A DNA stretch of 13,337 nt, taken from assembly GCA_002774315.1 (NCBI GenBank), contig PEYP01000001.1, positions 1-13,337 of the forward strand, written 5' to 3'. Position numbers and translations under genes: made by a program. Position 1 is the stretch's first letter; every line of letters begins with the position of its first letter. The stretch comes from Candidatus Stahliibacteriota bacterium CG08_land_8_20_14_0_20_40_26. GTDB lineage: Bacteria > Hydrothermota > UBA3073. The notes under the pieces were generated by a model. That model was given only the letters and a program-made list of their open reading frames with translations. It did not search any database and was not told the origin of the DNA. Positions 11,537 to 13,337 of this stretch are shown one piece after another.

Positions 11537-13337
11537 ATGAAGAGAATTATATATCTCTTGCTTCTCCTGCCAACCTTGCTCCTGGCAGGCATCACTGGAA
11601 AGATAGCAGGTAGGGTAGTGAATGCTGAAACAGGTGAGTCCCTCCCCTATGTAAATGTCTACATTCTCGGTACCAATCTTGGAGGAGTAACTGATAACGA
11701 GGGATATTACTTTATACTAAACATTCCACCTGGTTATTATAATATAAAGGCGGAGATGATAGGATTCCAGTCTGTAATCCACGAGGGAGTACTTGTTGTA
11801 AGTGACAGGACTACCCCACTTAACTTCTCTTTAAATCCCATAATTCTGGATATTGGCAAGGAAGTAATTGTGGTCGGTGAAAGACCCCTTATTGAGATTG
11901 ACCGTACCTCTAAAATTTCTATTGTAACAGACAGAGAAATAGAAAAGATGCCCCTTCACACTGTTTCTGACATCCTTGCCTCACAGGCAGGGGTAACCAC
12001 AGGTGCTGGTCAGGAGTTACATGTAAGGGGAGGGCGCTCAGGAGAACTTACCTATATGATAGATGGAATGTCTGTAAGGGACCCACTCTTTGGGAATTTT
12101 GCGTGTTTCTTGCCGAGTAGTTCGATATCGGAGATGGTTTTACTTTCCGGCACATTCAATGCAGAGTACGGTGATGCGATGTCAGGCGTTGTAAACATAG
12201 TCACAAAGAGCGGAGAGATAGACTTTCGTGGTGATGTTGGATATAGTAGTGTAAACATCGTTGATTCTCCGTACAGAAAAAAGAATGCCCTTGCAGAGGA
12301 CAAGTATGAGTATATACCGCAGGATGTACGAGACTATTACGATGTTTTGTCTCTTGGAAGTTTTGAAGGGTATTTGACCGGCAGTATCCCGGGTCTTCGT
12401 AATACCACTCTTTTTGTAGGGGGTAAGCATATCGCTGAGAATAGCTATCTTCCTTTCGGGTATACATTAGAACGGAATATACTTACCAAGATCACTACCC
12501 GTCTCAGAAATTTCAATGTATTTCTCTCCCTGCAGGGAGGTGATGGCTACTATCAGAACTATAGCCATTCATGGAAATACAGATATGACCATTATCCTCA
12601 AGAGGAAAAACTTATACATAGAGAGGCAATTTCGATAAGACACGCACCCAACGAGAGGCTCTTCTATAGCATGTCATTAAGCAGTTTTGTTAATAACAAT
12701 CTTTTACAGGTAGACGATAAACTACCCGAGGAGTATGAATCGGGTATCGCAACCGATTTGGAGTTCTATACTGAGGGTGGAGGAGACTATTCGCTCTATC
12801 GGGATTCAAAGACAGGCACGGTCTCTTCAAACGGCAATCTGACGCTTCAATTAAACAACAGGCATCAATTAAAAACAGGATTCGAGGCAAAGAGACATAA
12901 TCTTTATCTATGCCAGATGAGTCGACTTGTGGTTGGAGGACCGTATCAATATCAGGAATTTCAACACTACCCAATAGAGGCAGCAATCTATCTCCAGGAC
13001 AAGATGGAATATGACTATATGGTTCTCAATGCGGGTGTCAGGTTTGATTATGCGGACCCGAGGGCAAATATGTGGAAGGATATAACAGACCCGAGTTCGG
13101 GACTGGTACAGGCGGACAAAAAGATACAGTTAAGTCCCAGAATTGGGCTTGCACATCCTGTAACGGACAGGACTGTACTCCATTTTGCCTACGGGCATTT
13201 TTTCCAGAACCCGTCATATTATTGCCAGTATACAAATCTGGACTATCTCGACCCTGAACTGCTTGTAAACAATGTAATAATAGGCAACCCCAGTATAAAG
13301 GCACAGAAAACAGTTGCCTATGAGGTGGGACTGCAGC
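11537..13337 (+). CDS. TonB-dependent outer-membrane receptor with carboxypeptidase-regulatory-like N-terminal domain, cut by window edge
   Basis: The frame is open for 600 codons from ATG 11537 to the right edge. A signal peptide (basic start MKRIIY, leucine-rich core, cut near LLLAG at about residue 17) is followed by a carboxypeptidase-regulatory-like beta-sandwich at about 22-105 (GRVVNAETGESLPYVNV...GVTDNEGYYFILNIPPG). The plug domain is at about 115-228, with VSDILASQAGV, LHVRGGRSGELTYMIDG and EYGDAMSGVVNIVTKSG, and the beta barrel follows. This architecture is typical of receptors in FCB-group and related uncultured diderms. The ligand cannot be told, and no classical TonB box is obvious. 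The start is supported by the intact signal peptide and the absence of a near alternative. There is no Shine-Dalgarno sequence because the -10 box lies directly upstream. The C-terminal strands are missing. Confidence 0.92.
   Translation, partial: MKRIIYLLLLLPTLLLAGITGKIAGRVVNAETGESLPYVNVYILGTNLGGVTDNEGYYFILNIPPGYYNIKAEMIGFQSVIHEGVLVVSDRTTPLNFSLNPIILDIGKEVIVVGERPLIEIDRTSKISIVTDREIEKMPLHTVSDILASQAGVTTGAGQELHVRGGRSGELTYMIDGMSVRDPLFGNFACFLPSSSISEMVLLSGTFNAEYGDAMSGVVNIVTKSGEIDFRGDVGYSSVNIVDSPYRKKNALAEDKYEYIPQDVRDYYDVLSLGSFEGYLTGSIPGLRNTTLFVGGKHIAENSYLPFGYTLERNILTKITTRLRNFNVFLSLQGGDGYYQNYSHSWKYRYDHYPQEEKLIHREAISIRHAPNERLFYSMSLSSFVNNNLLQVDDKLPEEYESGIATDLEFYTEGGGDYSLYRDSKTGTVSSNGNLTLQLNNRHQLKTGFEAKRHNLYLCQMSRLVVGGPYQYQEFQHYPIEAAIYLQDKMEYDYMVLNAGVRFDYADPRANMWKDITDPSSGLVQADKKIQLSPRIGLAHPVTDRTVLHFAYGHFFQNPSYYCQYTNLDYLDPELLVNNVIIGNPSIKAQKTVAYEVGLQ

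Noticed and set aside
12690..12986. Minus-strand open frames inside the TonB receptor gene
   Set aside because: They are shadows of a 600-codon plus-strand gene with clear signal peptide, plug and barrel.

Overview
The window looks like a chromosomal segment of a diderm (Gram-negative-type) bacterium with moderate G+C. The diderm envelope is shown by two outer-membrane proteins: a PorV/PorQ-like barrel and a TonB-dependent receptor with an N-terminal carboxypeptidase-regulatory-like domain. The type V (archaeal-type) fructose-1,6-bisphosphate aldolase/phosphatase, the intergenic repeat style and the outer-membrane gene types fit an uncultured FCB-related or WOR-3/Stahlbacteria-like lineage, perhaps thermophilic. 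That placement is inference; no rRNA or ribosomal marker is present. I see no phage, IS element, CRISPR array, tRNA or rRNA.

Layout. (1) 1-1278, minus: the start of gcvT (cut by the window edge) directly downstream of the bifunctional FBP aldolase/phosphatase, under one strong promoter. (2) 1518-3704, plus: a promoter, a repeat array, a SAM-dependent methyltransferase, then rtcA (RNA 3'-phosphate cyclase). (3) 3781-4488, minus: rph (RNase PH), convergent to rtcA, with a promoter about 270 bp upstream. (4) 4849-11373, plus: one promoter followed by moxR-type ATPase, PorV-like barrel, thiD, topA and an agmatinase-family ureohydrolase. No convincing promoter was seen between these genes, so they may form one long transcript broken up by repeat arrays. 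(5) 11502-13337, plus: a promoter whose -10 box sits 6 bp before the ATG of a TonB-dependent receptor that runs off the right edge.

The genes are mostly housekeeping: gluconeogenesis and one-carbon metabolism, RNA 3'-end processing, thiamine salvage or synthesis, DNA topology, polyamine metabolism and envelope. The unusual content lies between them. Almost every gap carries degenerate tandem arrays with a strict short period (7, 8 or 8-9 bp), usually arranged as inverted arms and ending within about 100 bp of the next start codon. In addition there are four copies of a CCTGCCT...AGGCAGG palindrome, a recurring CTGTGG/CCGTGG box before several start codons, and five near-consensus promoters that all have a 17-bp spacer. 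Several genes have no visible Shine-Dalgarno sequence, and the TonB receptor looks leaderless.
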